DNA from: Methylotenera_A sp040387035
Lineage (GTDB): Bacteria > Pseudomonadota > Gammaproteobacteria > Burkholderiales > Methylophilaceae
Direction of reading: 5' to 3'
DNA: 40,434 bases
NCBI GenBank assembly: GCA_040387035.1
Contig: JAZKEN010000026.1
Span: forward strand, 1 to 40,434
Below are positions 16,834 through 25,462 of the stretch, in pieces. Made by a program: the position numbers and the translations under genes. A model generated the notes under the pieces. The model was not told the origin of the DNA. It saw only the letters and a list, made by a program, of their open reading frames with translations, and searched no databases. Numbering within the stretch: the first letter of the stretch is position 1; every line of letters begins with the position of its first letter.

Positions 16834-17862
16834 ATGCATAAAGTGACCATTAAAAACAGCGGCCATAGCTTTGATGTGCGCCCTAGCCAAACCGTGCTGC
16901 AAGCGGCGATTGAGGCCGGTATCAATTTACCCTACGGCTGCCGCAATGGCGCGTGCGGCGCGTGTAAAGCCAAATTGCTGCAAGGCAAAGTGATGCATGA
17001 CGATTACCAGGGCAGCGCGATGAGCGATGCGGAGCTGGCGGCCGGTAACACTTTATTATGCTGCGCAAGGCCAATGGAAGACTTAAGCATCGAGTGCCGC
17101 GAAGTAGGCGGTTTGGCCGGTATCAAGCCGCGCATCCTGCCGGCGCGCGTGGCGAAAAAAGAGCAGCTTGCGCATGATGTGATCGCGCTGCACCTGCAAT
17201 TGCCGGCAAGTGAGCGCTTACAATTTAAAGCTGGCCAGTATATTGAATTTATCTTGAAAGATGGCAAGCGCCGTGCTTTTTCTATCGCCAATGCGCCGCA
17301 CGATAGCGATTTTCTGCAACTGCATATTCGCGTGATTGCCGGCGGCGTGTTCAGTGAATACGTAGAAAAAGAGCTGCAAGAAAAAGCCATATTGCGTTTA
17401 GAAGCGCCATTTGGCAGTTTTTTCTTAAGGGAAGATTCGGATAAGCCCATTATCCTGGTGGCAGGCGGCACGGGCTTTGCGCCGGTCAAGGGCATTATTG
17501 AGCATATGCTGTTTAACAACATCCAGCGTGAAATCGTCCTGTATCGCGGTGCACGCGAATTACGCGACTTATATATGCACGAATTATGCGAAAAATGGGC
17601 AGCATTGATGCCGAATATTCGCTATATACCGGTGTTATCCGAAGCGACAGCTGATGATCATTGGCAGGGCAGGACAGGGCTTGTGCATCAGGCAGTGTTG
17701 GATGACATCGGTGATTTAAGTGCGCATCAAGCCTATGTGTGCGGTGCACCGGGCATGTGTGAAGTGGCACATCAAACTTTTGTGCAGCAAGGTCTAGATG
17801 CAGAAGAGTTCTTTAGTGATGCGTTTACGTTTGCCAATCCAGCGCCAAAACCAGCCATGTAA
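16834..17862 (+). CDS. 2Fe-2S ferredoxin-FAD/NAD(P)H reductase (CDP-6-deoxyglucoseen reductase-like)
   Basis: This 342-aa electron-transfer protein has an N-terminal plant-type 2Fe-2S ferredoxin domain (C36, C41, C44 and C76 or C77). The FAD-binding domain has RAFSIANAP, and the C-terminal NAD(P)H-binding domain has ILVAGGTGFAPVKG and YVCGAPGMCEV. Such proteins are usually annotated as CDP-6-deoxy-delta-3,4-glucoseen reductase, but no deoxysugar genes occur here, so that name probably overstates it. A general NAD(P)H:acceptor reductase is safer. It is convergent with hemD, with only 2 bp between the stops. Confidence 0.88.
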   Translation: MHKVTIKNSGHSFDVRPSQTVLQAAIEAGINLPYGCRNGACGACKAKLLQGKVMHDDYQGSAMSDAELAAGNTLLCCARPMEDLSIECREVGGLAGIKPRILPARVAKKEQLAHDVIALHLQLPASERLQFKAGQYIEFILKDGKRRAFSIANAPHDSDFLQLHIRVIAGGVFSEYVEKELQEKAILRLEAPFGSFFLREDSDKPIILVAGGTGFAPVKGIIEHMLFNNIQREIVLYRGARELRDLYMHELCEKWAALMPNIRYIPVLSEATADDHWQGRTGLVHQAVLDDIGDLSAHQAYVCGAPGMCEVAHQTFVQQGLDAEEFFSDAFTFANPAPKPAM

Positions 17863-17864
17863 AT

Positions 17865-18805
17865 TTAGCCTAAGCGCAAAATATTGCTGAGCATGGCATC
17901 GTCACCGGGCGCATCGGCAACATAGGCTTTTAAACCCATTTGCAAGGGTAGTTCTGCGATACGTGCATGATTCACAAACAGGGTAATATCTTTTAGCCAT
18001 TCGGCATCGCCCGCTAGATCCAGCAAGTGGCGCATGGCTTCACTACTGGTGACTACAATGCCATGCAGCTTTTTTTCATTATAAAGATTCGCCAGTAAAT
18101 CGCAGCTGCTTTGCGGGTTGATGCGTTGATAGCATTCTGCAAAAGTAACCGTGGCACCACGCGCTTTGAGCGTATCTGCCAATACATCGCGGCCACCGAT
18201 GCCGCGGAAAATCATCACTTTTTTGCCTTGCATATCCTGCATTTCGGGCAAAGCCAGCAGTGCTTCAGAATCAAAACGGACCTTACTTTCATCGCCATCT
18301 TGAATATGGCTTGATGGTGTAAGCACTTGATTGACACCAAAGCTTTTTAGCTCGCTGGCGGTTACCGGGCCAATGGCGGCAAATTTTAAATATGCCGGAA
18401 TGCCTTGTATGACTAATCGCGGCATGCCGTTTTGGACCGCATTGCTGCTGATAAAAATCGCCCAATCGTATTNNNNNNNNNNNNNNNNNNNNNNNNNNNN
18501 NNNNNNNNNNNNNNNNNNNNNNNNNNNNNNNNNNNNNNNNNNNNNNNNNNNNNNNNNNNNNNNNNNNNNNNNCGCGGCATGCCGTTTTGGACCGCATTGC
18601 TGCTGATAAAAATCGCCCAATCGTATTTATGAATGGCTTGAATCACTGTTTCAAACTGGCTGTGATCGGTCAGCGCTGTGATTTCAATCAGCGGATAGGG
18701 AATGACCGTGCCACCAGCTGCAGTAATCAGTGCCCCTAATTTTTTGGCCTGGTCAACCGGGCGGGTAACGGCAATGCCAATTCCTTTAAGCGCTTGATTT
18801 GCCAT
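17865..18805 (-). CDS. hemD: Uroporphyrinogen-III synthase, interrupted by an assembly gap
   Basis: HemD closes hydroxymethylbilane into uroporphyrinogen III in tetrapyrrole synthesis. The N-terminus (MANQALKGIGIAVTRPVDQA, then a PLIEI motif) and the C-terminus (ending LSNILRLG) flank a 100-N run whose two sides repeat the same 55 bp. As printed, the interval of 941 bp is not a multiple of three. Removing the Ns and one repeat copy leaves 786 bp, an uninterrupted frame of 261 aa, normal for the family. The break is therefore an assembly artefact, not a pseudogene. Conserved segments include AAIGPVTASELKSFG and VTSSEAMRHLL. The start lies 10 bp after the hemC stop. Confidence 0.92.
18418..18627. 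other. Artefactual duplicated contig ends around a 100-N gap
   Basis: Exactly 100 Ns (18473-18572) are bounded by identical 55-bp sequences, 18418-18472 and 18573-18627, both beginning CGCGGCATGCCG and ending AATCGTATT. This is the typical trace of two contigs that overlap but were scaffolded with a default-size gap. Collapsing the duplication restores hemD. Confidence 0.95.
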
Positions 18806-18815
18806 ACAGCAAGCG

Positions 18816-19769
18816 CTACTTGATATGATCCAGCGCAGCCAATATCTTGTCTGCACCTTTCGCCACCAGTTTAGCGGCTAAAAGTCGGCCGACAGCTTCG
18901 GCATCATCAATGCTGCCAGTGACTTTTTCGCGCAGGATCTGCTGACCATCAACGCTGGCGACAAAGCCGGTAATATTGATGCGGTTGCCTTGGCGTGTCG
19001 CATAGGCGCCCAGCGGTACCGTACAGCTGCCAGCCAACGCGCGGCTCATGCCACGTTCGGCTTCTACGCATAACTGCGTGTCGATATGATTGAGCGGTGC
19101 CAGTATTTCAATCAAGTCAGTGCGGCTGGCATTGATTTCAATACCCAGTGCGCCTTGCCCCACAGCCGGAATGCTCAGCTCAGGCGAAATAAACTGGCGG
19201 ATGCGGCTGCCTAACTCCAAGCGGATTAAACCCGCGGCTGCCAGGATAATCGCGGCATATTGGCCTTCATCCAGTTTACGCAAACGGGTCTGCACATTGC
19301 CGCGCAGGGATTCAATCTTCAAGCTGGGAAACCTGGCCTGGATCTGGCTTTGGCGGCGCAAGCTGGAAGTGCCGACAACGCTACCGGGCGGCAGATCTTC
19401 CAGTGCCTTGAAATGATTGGATACAAAGGCATCACGCGGGTCTTCTCGCTCGCCGGTGGCAGCCATCGCAAAGCCTTCCGGCAGGTTCATGGGCACATCT
19501 TTCATGCTATGCACGGCTAAATCAGCGCTACCATCGGCTAGTGCGGTTTCCAGCTCTTTTACAAACAAGCCTTTGCCACCAATGCGCGCCAGTGGCGAAT
19601 CTAAAATCTGGTCGCCGGTAGTGGTCATGCCCAAAATAGTCACTTCACACAGTGGGTATAATCTTTTCAGCTTGGCCTGAATATGCTTGGCTTGCCACAT
19701 AGCCAGCGCACTTTCGCGCGATGCTATGATTAATTGTTTAGGCTCGGGTTTTTTAGGTTGATTTAGCAT
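18816..19769 (-). CDS. hemC: Hydroxymethylbilane synthase (porphobilinogen deaminase)
   Basis: HemC joins four porphobilinogens into hydroxymethylbilane on a covalently bound dipyrromethane cofactor. The 317-aa protein has IIASRESALAMWQA, the active-site aspartate in HSMKDVP (D91), the RRQSQ and RGNVQTRL substrate-binding arginines, and the cofactor cysteine C249 in AGSCTVPLGA. The N-terminus (MLNQPKKPEPK) is a few residues longer than usual, so a slightly later start is conceivable. It is followed by hemD, the usual order. Confidence 0.97.
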   Translation of the reverse strand: MLNQPKKPEPKQLIIASRESALAMWQAKHIQAKLKRLYPLCEVTILGMTTTGDQILDSPLARIGGKGLFVKELETALADGSADLAVHSMKDVPMNLPEGFAMAATGEREDPRDAFVSNHFKALEDLPPGSVVGTSSLRRQSQIQARFPSLKIESLRGNVQTRLRKLDEGQYAAIILAAAGLIRLELGSRIRQFISPELSIPAVGQGALGIEINASRTDLIEILAPLNHIDTQLCVEAERGMSRALAGSCTVPLGAYATRQGNRINITGFVASVDGQQILREKVTGSIDDAEAVGRLLAAKLVAKGADKILAALDHIK

Positions 19770-19956
19770 ATTGGGAATTTTAGCATGTCTTGTGTGTGCG
19801 CAAACGGGTGTACAAAATTGTGTTTTTTAGGTTAAGCTAAAAATGGTTAGCATTAAGTTTGAGAGAGTAAGCGATAATTTTACGGTGATTTTATTGGTGG
19901 AAAACGGATGGATGATGAATTAATCAGCTGTTTTAAAACGTTTTAAGGAGAAGGTT

Positions 19957-20634
19957 ATGCAATATCAATTAGATACTTTTATCAATTCACTGAATGAATT
20001 CTGGGTACAACTCATTCATTTTGTGCCTAAATTACTGGCGGTCATAGTGATTTTATTTTTTGGTTGGATTATCGCCAAATTGGCCAGAACCGCTATCAAA
20101 AGATTGTTGGTATTAACGCATTTTGATAAAGCCGCCCAAAAATCAGGCTTAGAAGCCTTTATCAATCATGGTAATTTTAATGTGACGCTAAGCGGCATTA
20201 TCAGCCAAGTGGTGTATTGGCTGGTGATTCTATTGTTTGTGATTACAGGTGCCAATGCATTGGGCTTGCAAGAAGTGGCCATCCTGCTGCAACAATTGGC
20301 CAGCTATTTACCGCATATTATTGTGGCTATTTTAGTGCTTATCTTTGGTACTTTATTGGCACGTTTTGTCAATCGCCTAGTATTCGCATGGTTGTACAGC
20401 ATCAAGTTTTCGCATGCGCTGGCTGTGAGTACATCGGCTGAATATGGCATACAGATCTTAGCGATCTTTATTGCGCTTGAGCAATTGGGTATTGGCATGC
20501 AGCTGATTCACTCATTGTTCATTATCGTTTTTGGTGCCTTCTTTTTTGCACTTGCGCTGGCATTTGGTTTGGGCGGACGCGAATGGGCGGCTAAAGTCAT
20601 CGCTGAAATGGACGCTAAAAAGAAACAGCAATAA
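19957..20634 (+). CDS. MscS-like TM-helix repeat membrane protein
   Basis: This 225-aa integral membrane protein has four or five helices. Two repeats resemble the conserved TM-helix (PF05552) seen at the N-terminus of some mechanosensitive channels (about 20-50 with FVPKLLAVIVILFFGWIIAK, and about 115-145 with LPHIIVAILVLIFGTLLA). A glycine-rich ending (ALAFGLGGREWAAK) resembles the pore-lining helix of MscS, but there is no cytoplasmic MscS beta domain. The ATG has a clear AAGGAGAA site. It is inserted between hemC and algR, which are neighbours in pseudomonads. A channel or membrane-stress role is only inferred. Confidence 0.82.
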   Translation: MQYQLDTFINSLNEFWVQLIHFVPKLLAVIVILFFGWIIAKLARTAIKRLLVLTHFDKAAQKSGLEAFINHGNFNVTLSGIISQVVYWLVILLFVITGANALGLQEVAILLQQLASYLPHIIVAILVLIFGTLLARFVNRLVFAWLYSIKFSHALAVSTSAEYGIQILAIFIALEQLGIGMQLIHSLFIIVFGAFFFALALAFGLGGREWAAKVIAEMDAKKKQQ

Positions 20635-20644
20635 GGCTGGGCAG

Positions 20645-20678
20645 CATTTGGTGCGTATCAGGTTTCACGCACCAAATG
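20645..20678. terminator. Hairpin between convergent genes
   Basis: A perfect 12-bp inverted repeat (CATTTGGTGCGT / ACGCACCAAATG) has a 10-nt loop and spans the last codons and stop of algR, just past the stop of the TM-helix gene. There is no T-run on either side, so it is not a standard intrinsic terminator. It may shield convergent transcript ends. Confidence 0.45.
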
Positions 20679-21386
20679 TTGTTGGCGGCGGCTAATGGCA
20701 ACGGTTTCGGGAATGTCTTTTAACAAGGCAACCCAGCGCTCTTCGTTGGCTTCATTGAGTCGCTTTTCATAGCCGGTAATAAATAGCGGCGCAACCAGGC
20801 AGTTGCGATGCAAACGTATAAATCGCTCAGCAAATTCGGTTTCCAGATGGGTGAGCGATTCTTCAATCAGGTATTCACGCTCAGCGGTGCGCACCGTGAT
20901 GTATTTCAACTCGGCACGCAGGTAGATAACCTGCTCAACCGGCACCAGGATAACGCGTCCACGCTCATGAATGCTGAGATGGCTGCGCATTTTTTGCAGC
21001 GGCTTTAAGGCTTCTATCTGTTTGGGTTTAAGTGCATGGGCTTTATCGATCGCCGTTTGCAGGCGCTCCAGGCGAATCGGTTTCAGCAGGTAATCAATCG
21101 CGTTAAGGTCAAACGCCTTAATCGCATACACATCAAATGCGGTAGTGAAAATAATGTTGGGTTTGGGCTCCAGCTTTTGCGCATGCTGCGCGGCTTCAAT
21201 ACCATCCATCAGCGGCATGCGGATATCCAGTAACATTAAATCAGGCTTGGTTTGCATGGCCAGCTCAATCGCTTCCTTACCATTTTTGGCTTCGGCCACA
21301 ATAGCCACTTCGGCAATATCCCCCAGCAAATCACGCAGGCGATTGCGCGCGGGCGTTTCGTCATCGGCAATTAAAATAGTGAGCAT
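20658..21386 (-). CDS. algR: LytTR-type response regulator, AlgR-like
   Basis: This 242-aa regulator has an N-terminal receiver domain (acidic pocket D8/D9, phospho-acceptor D54 in LLDIRMP, conserved K102 in LLKPI). The C-terminal LytTR DNA-binding domain (about 135-240) contains VIYLRAELKYITV and FIRLHRNCLV. Together with the adjacent kinase it matches AlgZ(FimS)-AlgR, which control type IV pili, twitching and exopolysaccharide in pseudomonads; targets here are unknown. The neighbourhood argH-algZ-algR-hemC-hemD is the same as in Pseudomonas, apart from one inserted gene. It lies 15 bp after the kinase gene. Confidence 0.92.
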   Translation of the reverse strand: MLTILIADDETPARNRLRDLLGDIAEVAIVAEAKNGKEAIELAMQTKPDLMLLDIRMPLMDGIEAAQHAQKLEPKPNIIFTTAFDVYAIKAFDLNAIDYLLKPIRLERLQTAIDKAHALKPKQIEALKPLQKMRSHLSIHERGRVILVPVEQVIYLRAELKYITVRTAEREYLIEESLTHLETEFAERFIRLHRNCLVAPLFITGYEKRLNEANEERWVALLKDIPETVAISRRQQHLVRET

Positions 21387-21401
21387 GGTTTTACCTGCGG
21401 T

Positions 21402-22391
21402 CTAGTGCGTTAAGGGTAAGCGGATATGCACTTCATAACGGTTCTGCTTGGCTTCGGATTTTATAGTGGCTTCTAAATCAAAGTGCAAGCTCAAGCGCTC
21501 TTTAATGTTTTTTAAGGCCATTTTATTGCCGGTATGGTGCTGGTTTTGTGCCACATACGGATTGCTGATGCTGATGTGCAGCTCTTTATGCCGTGTGTAA
21601 ATGGTCACGATGATTTCGCCGCCCTCTGTCATGGGTTCAATGCCGTGGTACACCGCATTTTCAAGAAGCGGTTGCAGGATTAACGGCGGAATCAGCGCAT
21701 CTGGCGGCATATTGTCGATTTGCCAGCTGATTTGCAAGCGGTCTTCCAGCCTTAGTTTTTCTAAGGCTAAGTATTGGCGGCATAAGGCAATTTCTTGCGC
21801 AAGCGGTACCAAATCGCGATTATCGGCCATCAGTACGCGAAACAAATCCGCCATATCTTCCAGTGCGGTTTCAGCGCGCTTGGGTTGGTTACGGATCAGC
21901 GATAAAACGGCATTGATGCTGTTAAATAAAAAATGCGGGCGAATGCGGGCTTGCAAGGCCTGCAGGCGTGCTTCGGCAATCGCGGGCGAATAGGCACGTT
22001 GTTGCAAGTGCAAATAATAAAATACGATGCACGTGACAATCGCGCTTAAAAGGCAGGCGCGGTAAGGGCTGGGGATGGTTTCGATTAAAAACAGTTTGCT
22101 AAAAAAAACAAACACCAAAAAAGTAAGGCCAATTTCTAAAAGCAGGATGATGAAAAATCCGGTCCAATAATGCAATTTATTCAATACCGGGTACAGCAAG
22201 TAAAGCGTCAACATGCTCAGCAGTAAAATGGGCTGTACCACGGCTGATATCTCGGCCAAAAGAGGTAAAAAATCGTTAAATTGCTGGCTGAATAAAACCG
22301 CTGTGATTGCGGCTAACACGTTCACAATAAGCAAAATGCGTAAGTGAATGCCAAGATTATGTAAATTAGGTAAACGGCTATTTTTACGCAC
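21402..22391 (-). CDS. algZ: LytS/AlgZ-type membrane sensor histidine kinase
   Basis: This 329-aa protein has about four transmembrane helices followed by a His_kinase (LytS-type) domain. Its phospho-acceptor histidine lies in QARIRPHFLFNSINA (H153 from this start), and a C-terminal HATPase domain has PPLILQPLLENAVYHGI. The GTG at 22391 is chosen because it yields the family-like N-terminus RKNSRLPNLHNLGIHLRILL. The frame could extend to a TTG at 22481, but that would add an unrelated segment overlapping the divergent argH start. It phosphorylates AlgR. The signal is unknown. Confidence 0.88.
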   Translation of the reverse strand: MRKNSRLPNLHNLGIHLRILLIVNVLAAITAVLFSQQFNDFLPLLAEISAVVQPILLLSMLTLYLLYPVLNKLHYWTGFFIILLLEIGLTFLVFVFFSKLFLIETIPSPYRACLLSAIVTCIVFYYLHLQQRAYSPAIAEARLQALQARIRPHFLFNSINAVLSLIRNQPKRAETALEDMADLFRVLMADNRDLVPLAQEIALCRQYLALEKLRLEDRLQISWQIDNMPPDALIPPLILQPLLENAVYHGIEPMTEGGEIIVTIYTRHKELHISISNPYVAQNQHHTGNKMALKNIKERLSLHFDLEATIKSEAKQNRYEVHIRLPLTH

Positions 22392-22411
22392 GGCGTATAG
22401 TTCGTTATAAT
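22383..22411 (+). promoter_or_regulatory. Sigma-70 promoter candidate for argH
   Basis: TTTACG and a perfect TATAAT are separated by 17 bp and lie 65 bp before the argH GTG. The elements overlap the start region of the divergent algZ, so expression of the two genes may interfere. Confidence 0.55.
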
Positions 22412-22475
22412 GAAGGCACAAGTATATTATTATTAACGAATATTTAACAATTAAAGCCAAGAAAGCAAGCGCCCA

Positions 22476-23876
22476 GTGCAAGACAACTCATTAAATAAAA
22501 AATCAACCGCCTGGTCAGGCCGCTTTAACGAACCGGTGGCAGAGCTGGTTAAAAAATACACCGCATCGGTTGATTTTGATAAACGTTTAGCCGAGTTCGA
22601 TATTGCAGGTTCAATCGCGCACGCCAATATGCTGGGTGCGCAAGGCATTATCAGCCTGGACGATGTAGCAAAAATTGAAAAAGGCCTGGCTGAGATTCTG
22701 GCTGAGATTCAGGCAGGCAGTTTTGAATGGCTGCTGGATTTGGAAGATGTACATTTGAATATTGAAAAGCGCTTAACCGATAAAATCGGTGATGCAGGTA
22801 AGCGCTTACATACCGGCAGGAGCCGTAATGACCAGGTGGCTACCGATGTGCGATTATGGCTGCGTGCAACGGTTGATGATATTTTAGTCGCTATCCAAAA
22901 GTTGCAATTGAGCATTGTCGACCTGGCGGAGCAGCACGCTGACACCATCATGCCAGGCTTTACCCATTTGCAAGTGGCGCAGCCGGTTACGTTTGGCCAT
23001 CATTTGCTGGCTTATTTTGAAATGCTCAAGCGCGATGCAGAGCGTTTTGCCGATTGCCGCAAACGGATCAACCGCTTGCCACTTGGCGCAGCGGCTTTAG
23101 CTGGCACCAGCTACCCGATCAATCGCGAAATGGTGGCCACAAGCCTGGGTTTTGACGGCGTCTGTGAAAACTCCTTGGATGCGGTTTCTGATCGCGATTT
23201 TGCGATTGAGTTTACTGCGGCCAGTGCTTTATTGATGACGCACCTATCGCGCTTTTCAGAAGAACTGATCTTGTGGTCTTCACCCAGGTTCGCTTTTGTG
23301 GATATCGCCGACCGTTTCTGCACCGGCTCATCGATTATGCCGCAAAAGAAAAACCCGGACGTGCCAGAACTGGTGCGCGGCAAAACCGGGCGCGTCAATG
23401 GCCACCTAGTTGCTTTGCTGACCCTGATGAAAGGCCAGCCGCTGGCCTATAACAAAGACAATCAGGAAGACAAAGAGCCATTATTTGATACGGCTGACAC
23501 CATCTTGATGACGCTGGCCATCTATGCGGATATGTTGCGCGGTATTGAAGTCAACAAAGCCAATATGCGCCAGGCGGCCTTGGAAGGCTTTGCCACCGCC
23601 ACCGATTTAGCCGATTACCTGGTGAAAAAAGGCATACCGTTTCGGGACGCGCATGAAGCGGTCGCGTTGGCGGTAAAGCATGCGGTACAGCAAAAATGTG
23701 ATTTAGCGGATCTGCCATTAAGTGATTTGCAGCAATTCAGCCCATTGATCCAGGATGACGTATACACGGTATTAACCCTGGAAGGCTCACTAGCCAGCCG
23801 CAACCATATTGGTGGTACCGCGCCTGCCCAGGTGAAAAAAGCCATTGAACGCGCACGCATATTGATGAGTCAATAA
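22476..23876 (+). CDS. argH: Argininosuccinate lyase
   Basis: ArgH splits argininosuccinate to arginine and fumarate, the last step of arginine synthesis. The 466-aa protein shows the superfamily signature GSSIMPQKKNPD with the catalytic serine (S285/S286), the catalytic histidine H164 in FTHLQ, and the substrate-binding TGRSRNDQVATD. GTG at 22476 is the furthest upstream plausible start; no ATG occurs before the conserved WSGRF. The Shine-Dalgarno site is weak. It is divergent from algZ and 5 bp upstream of the FimV-like gene, with which it is probably co-transcribed. Confidence 0.96.
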   Translation: MQDNSLNKKSTAWSGRFNEPVAELVKKYTASVDFDKRLAEFDIAGSIAHANMLGAQGIISLDDVAKIEKGLAEILAEIQAGSFEWLLDLEDVHLNIEKRLTDKIGDAGKRLHTGRSRNDQVATDVRLWLRATVDDILVAIQKLQLSIVDLAEQHADTIMPGFTHLQVAQPVTFGHHLLAYFEMLKRDAERFADCRKRINRLPLGAAALAGTSYPINREMVATSLGFDGVCENSLDAVSDRDFAIEFTAASALLMTHLSRFSEELILWSSPRFAFVDIADRFCTGSSIMPQKKNPDVPELVRGKTGRVNGHLVALLTLMKGQPLAYNKDNQEDKEPLFDTADTILMTLAIYADMLRGIEVNKANMRQAALEGFATATDLADYLVKKGIPFRDAHEAVALAVKHAVQQKCDLADLPLSDLQQFSPLIQDDVYTVLTLEGSLASRNHIGGTAPAQVKKAIERARILMSQ

Positions 23877-23881
23877 TCACT

Positions 23882-25456
23882 GTGAAACTAAGATTCATTT
23901 TTGCCTTATTGATAGCGCTGATTTTTGGCAGCACAGTGCGTGCTATTGATGGCGTAATAGATGAATCCTCTGCAAACGCCGCGCTTTCAAACACGGAATT
24001 GCCTGGCGAAGTTAACACTAGTGACATGCCAGCCGGCACATCCGATCTGAGCATGTCGCCGTCAATGGGCACAAACGGTTTAAGCGCTGAAGACACAGCA
24101 ACTACAATGGCTTGGCCGGCAATACCTGGCGAAAGTTTAAATGATATTGCGCGCTTGTTTTACCCTAAAAACAAAATCATGCGTCAGCAATTTGTGACAG
24201 AAACACTGGCTTTAAATAATGAGCTAGAGCCAAAATTAAACGCCAGCAAGTCATTTGCAGAACCAACGTTGTTGCAGATTCCCACGCTTAAATCCCTCTC
24301 AAAAAAAGTAAGCGTAATCAAGGCCAAGCGCGCCAAGGTCAAGCGACAAAAAATGCAATTAAGCTACAATATCAATCAAGCCGCCAGTAAGTTACCGGCT
24401 TTTTTATTGCAGGAATACGAAGCCTTGCTGGCTAAAAACGCTTTTTTAAAAGCAGAGCTAGAACGTTTGCACGCTAGGATAGGCGTGCTGCAAGAGAAAT
24501 TTAACAATTTAAAATTGGTTTTTGATAGAACCATGCGCTTGCCTGCCGACCCAGCAAGCACAGACACCGGTGCTGTAGCAAACAATACGCTTGCAAATAC
24601 CGGTGCAAGCGAGCTAAAAACGCCGCAAACGCCAGTGACAATTAATACAGTGCCCGTAAAGAAAGTATTTAAAAACCTTAACCAAGTGCCAACGGCAGCT
24701 GCAACTGTTGTTGAACAACCGGCAACTAAACCCGCCGCCCAGCCAGCGCTTGATCGCTGGAAATACGGACTATTGGTGCTGTTGGGGCTGATGATTGCGC
24801 TGAGTGTTGCCGCGTATTTTGTTAGAAAACGGCGCCAGCGCATGCTGGATGAGATGAGTAATAACATGCCCGCCATGGACGATACGCTGACGGATTTTGG
24901 CGGCCAATGGCAGGATACCGAGCAAGAATTATCCACGGATTTTGTGGTGGAGCAAGAACAAAGCGCCTCTGCTAGTGGTTTTTTAAACACCGAAATGCGC
25001 GATGAGCAAGCAAAAGCGACTTCAACCTTAGAAGAAGCCAGATTGCTGATGAGCATTAATCGCGCGCAAGACGCTATTGCCCATTTGAAGTTAACCATTG
25101 AAGCACAACCGAAAGTATCCATTAACCATTGGTTATATTTGCTGGAGATTTTCAGGAAGCAAAACGCCAAAGATGAATTTGAGAAGTACGCCAAAAGCAT
25201 GCACATCACATTTAATGTGCTGACGCCCGTTTGGTATGAAAGCAATGCGGCCATAGTGGTTTCCCAGCATCTGGAGGACTTCCCACATATTATGGAAAAA
25301 TTAGACGCGGTTTGGCCCAGTGAGCTGGCCAGGGTGTATCTAGAAAGCTTGATTACCGATAATCGTGATGGCGAGCGCGCAGGCTTTAGTCAGTCGGTTC
25401 TGGATGAAATCTTGTTGCTGATCGGGCTACTTGATGCGCGTAAAGAGCTTGAGTAA
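23882..25456 (+). CDS. FimV-like LysM/coiled-coil/TPR-type membrane protein
   Basis: This 524-aa protein begins with a signal peptide (about 1-21, cleavage after VRA) and a LysM-like segment (about 79-134, PGESLNDIARLFYPKNK ... LLQIP). A coiled coil follows (about 168-215), then a Pro/Thr/Ala-rich linker and one transmembrane helix (about 294-313). The cytoplasmic C-terminal part has an acidic region and a helical repeat (EEARLLMSINRAQDAIAHLK) like the TPR of FimV. FimV proteins bind peptidoglycan and organise polar type IV pilus machinery, which would fit the nearby AlgZ/AlgR. The start is GTG. The assignment rests on architecture rather than strong identity. Confidence 0.7.
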   Translation: MKLRFIFALLIALIFGSTVRAIDGVIDESSANAALSNTELPGEVNTSDMPAGTSDLSMSPSMGTNGLSAEDTATTMAWPAIPGESLNDIARLFYPKNKIMRQQFVTETLALNNELEPKLNASKSFAEPTLLQIPTLKSLSKKVSVIKAKRAKVKRQKMQLSYNINQAASKLPAFLLQEYEALLAKNAFLKAELERLHARIGVLQEKFNNLKLVFDRTMRLPADPASTDTGAVANNTLANTGASELKTPQTPVTINTVPVKKVFKNLNQVPTAAATVVEQPATKPAAQPALDRWKYGLLVLLGLMIALSVAAYFVRKRRQRMLDEMSNNMPAMDDTLTDFGGQWQDTEQELSTDFVVEQEQSASASGFLNTEMRDEQAKATSTLEEARLLMSINRAQDAIAHLKLTIEAQPKVSINHWLYLLEIFRKQNAKDEFEKYAKSMHITFNVLTPVWYESNAAIVVSQHLEDFPHIMEKLDAVWPSELARVYLESLITDNRDGERAGFSQSVLDEILLLIGLLDARKELE

Positions 25457-25462
25457 AGTTTC

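Noticed and set aside
17004..17522. 172-codon antisense ORF opposite the iron-sulfur flavin reductase
   Set aside because: The plus strand encodes a protein with full ferredoxin and FAD motifs; the antisense product shows no family features.
16834..17862. True CDP-6-deoxyglucose pathway reductase
   Set aside because: The name comes from a broad family; there are no deoxysugar biosynthesis genes nearby, so only a generic reductase call is supported.
18418..18627. 55-bp direct repeat as a biological duplication in hemD
   Set aside because: It abuts exactly 100 Ns on both sides, and collapsing it restores a normal hemD frame, so it is an assembly artefact.
22392..22481. N-terminal extension of AlgZ from a TTG at 22481
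   Set aside because: It overlaps the argH start and promoter, and the GTG at 22391 gives the N-terminus expected for the family.
24376..25254. 292-codon antisense ORF on the minus strand
   Set aside because: It lies wholly opposite the FimV-like gene, has no recognisable motif or ribosome site, and is Ser/Cys-rich as expected of a shadow frame.
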